Assembly: GCF_000622895.1 (NCBI RefSeq)
Contig: NZ_AVCC01000030.1
Span: forward strand, 1-37,683
DNA length: 37,683 nucleotides
Direction: 5' to 3'
Source of the DNA: Herminiimonas sp. CN
Lineage (GTDB): Bacteria > Pseudomonadota > Gammaproteobacteria > Burkholderiales > Burkholderiaceae_D
Within the stretch, counting starts at the first letter, position 1. Each line of letters opens with the position of its first letter. Positions 36,586-37,683 of this stretch are shown piece after piece. Below the pieces are notes generated by a model. It was not told the origin of the DNA. It saw only the letters and a program-made list of their open reading frames with translations, and made no database searches. The translations under genes were made by a program, and so were the position numbers.

Positions 36586-36839
36586 CTGCTTTTTTTCTTT
36601 ACTATTTTTGCTAACAAGTGCTCCGTAGCTTTTACGCGCCAGCGCACGGAATGAACATCATTAAATTTTTGTATTATTTTTGTAATGTATTCTGCAACAC
36701 TCTCAAGGTTTGATAATTCATTCTCATGTTTTTTTCCTATGGCCTTTAGGATTTCCCAACTAATGTCAGCTTGCTGCCATCTATTGTTGGTAATACGATT
36801 GTTTTTCAAAAAATCATCAAAAGACAAGCTGTCGATCAT
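36552..36839 (-). CDS. RelA/SpoT-type alarmone synthetase, 5' part
   Basis: 95 codons from an ATG at 36839 preceded by TTGGGGTCGT, a good ribosome binding signal. Residues 1-83 (MIDSLSFDDFLKNN to LLAKIVKKK) contain VHSVRWRVKATEHLLAKI, the basic segment that binds ATP at the start of RelA/SpoT synthetase domains. The last 12 residues are out of frame. The run of seven A at 36596-36590 (minus strand AAG AAA AAA AGC) is where the frame must move by -1 to reach the catalytic core. This is the true start of the split gene. Confidence 0.65.
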   Translation of the reverse strand: MIDSLSFDDFLKNNRITNNRWQQADISWEILKAIGKKHENELSNLESVAEYITKIIQKFNDVHSVRWRVKATEHLLAKIVKKKSRWNTKNMLISA

Positions 36840-37177
36840 TTACGACCCCAATTTATGGAAATTGATGCCCCGTGAAAGTAACACGGGGGTCTATAAATAC
36901 AACTCATAAAAACTTAATAAATAGCCAATCAAGTTACCACAAGTTTCCTTAAAGATACAGACTGCAAACATGCGGTTTTGAAGTTCAGCAGCCGACTATG
37001 CGGAACGTGGGTAAGCCTCGCTGTCTTTTTGGATGGAGATGTTGGGCTGATACAGCGTTAGTCCAACCTACACACTGCGGGCGAAGGGCAATTCCTCGGG
37101 CGATGCGGCGAGGCGGCCTGGAAACATGATGTGGCATCATCGGTAAACACGATTCCTCAACCACATGGATTTCACCA
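36840..37177. other. Non-coding right flank of the AT-rich segment
   Basis: No supported gene in 338 bases. The first 130 are AT-rich and should hold the promoter of the split synthetase. From about 36975 the composition returns to that of the chromosome. At 37041-37067 an imperfect inverted repeat GTTGGGCT/AGTCCAAC occurs, and the 16-mer starting at 37036 resembles the one at 35505 on the other side of the segment. Weak open frames on the minus strand here lack coding bias. Confidence 0.5.
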
Positions 37178-37678
37178 ATGAATGATGCTTCCGAACTCGA
37201 ATATGTCGGATTCTGGGCCAGGGCCTGGGCCAGCCTGATCGACAGCGTGCTGTTGCTGGCGGTGATCCTGCCGCTGCTGTTCGCCATTTACGGGCGGGAA
37301 AATCTGGCCGAGGGCGTCACGCTGAGCGGGCCGGCGAACTTCTTGCTGTCCTATTTGCTTCCGGCCGTGGCTGTCATCGCCTTCTGGAGCACCAAACATG
37401 CAACGCCGGGGAAAATGGTGATTGGCGCCCGCATTGTCGACGCCAAAACCGGCCAGCCGCCCAGCTTCGGCCAGCATCTGATCCGCTACCTGGGGTATTT
37501 CGTTGCAACGATACCGTTCTGCCTCGGCCTGATCTGGGTCGGGCTCGACAAGCGCAAGCAGGGATGGCACGACAAGCTGGCGGGCACGGTGGTGGTGCGC
37601 CCGAAAAAAAAGAGGCACGGCAGCGGTGCGCTTCGAATGATCTTCAAACGCATGTGCGTCAGCTGCCGGCAGCAATAA
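37178..37678 (+). CDS. RDD-family membrane protein
   Basis: A 166-residue protein with the RDD domain: FWARAWASLIDSVLLLAVIL (Arg and Asp of the family name are in this stretch), a second hydrophobic segment, WSTKHATPGKMVIGARIVD, and HDKLAGTVVV near residue 130. Three membrane segments are expected. The last 25 residues are basic (PKKKRHGSG onward) with two Cys. The function of these proteins is mostly unknown. The TAA stop is followed by an A run to the window end. Confidence 0.88.
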   Translation: MNDASELEYVGFWARAWASLIDSVLLLAVILPLLFAIYGRENLAEGVTLSGPANFLLSYLLPAVAVIAFWSTKHATPGKMVIGARIVDAKTGQPPSFGQHLIRYLGYFVATIPFCLGLIWVGLDKRKQGWHDKLAGTVVVRPKKKRHGSGALRMIFKRMCVSCRQQ

Positions 37679-37683
37679 AAAAA

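Noticed and set aside
36985..37287. 100-codon minus-strand frame overlapping the RDD start
   Set aside because: No coding bias; it runs through an inverted repeat and the RDD gene start.

Overview
The window looks like chromosome from a GC-rich betaproteobacterium, most likely Burkholderiales and probably Oxalobacteraceae. This is inferred from codon bias, from gene families such as the two-subunit AruFG succinyltransferase, AraC-type ArgR and DUF3079, and from the queA-tgt / yajC-secD-secF order. No rRNA, tRNA, CRISPR array or insertion sequence was seen. The only clear compositional break is a visibly AT-rich segment at about 35.5-36.97 kb.

Region 1 (131-14761) is an arginine catabolic and uptake block, almost all on the minus strand. 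In transcription order it reads argR, astC, aruF, aruG, astD, astB, then aotJ-aotQ-aotM-aotO-aotP, and finally astE. A plus-strand MFS transporter gene sits between aotP and astE. Together these encode uptake of arginine/ornithine by an ABC importer and the full arginine succinyltransferase (AST) pathway to glutamate. An AraC-type ArgR is the likely activator, and a good match to its half-site (TGTCGC-N8-AA) lies just upstream of a TACAAT -10 box before astC. aotJ carries a one-base frameshift in a run of seven A.

Region 2 (14828-17290) is an Mla/MCE-type lipid-transport operon (permease, MCE protein, lipoprotein) that lacks the usual ATPase gene. Region 3 (17330-22143) holds an EamA transporter, a two-gene lysine-to-aminoadipate module (P6C dehydrogenase and a saccharopine-dehydrogenase-family enzyme, probably lysine 6-dehydrogenase), a divergent Lrp/AsnC regulator and a MarR regulator. 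Region 4 (22236-23660) is a diguanylate cyclase with a duplicated PAS domain.

Region 5 (23694-32346) is housekeeping: secF, secD and yajC, then tgt and queA on the minus strand, with a small secreted Ala/Lys-rich protein gene inserted on the plus strand between yajC and tgt, and recG diverging from queA. Region 6 (32454-35384) has an FUSC-family membrane protein, an SDR oxidoreductase behind a striking inverted repeat, a DUF3079 protein and an unrecognised ORF. Region 7 (35385-37177) is the AT-rich segment. It carries a RelA/SpoT-type alarmone synthetase split into two overlapping frames at another run of seven A. An RDD-family membrane protein closes the window.

A regulatory-looking motif, ATAC-N7-TGTATTTTT(T/C)AA, recurs in four intergenic gaps (upstream of aotP, astC, EamA and yajC), with a weaker fifth copy downstream of astE. 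It is the most interesting unexplained signal, together with the split alarmone synthetase.
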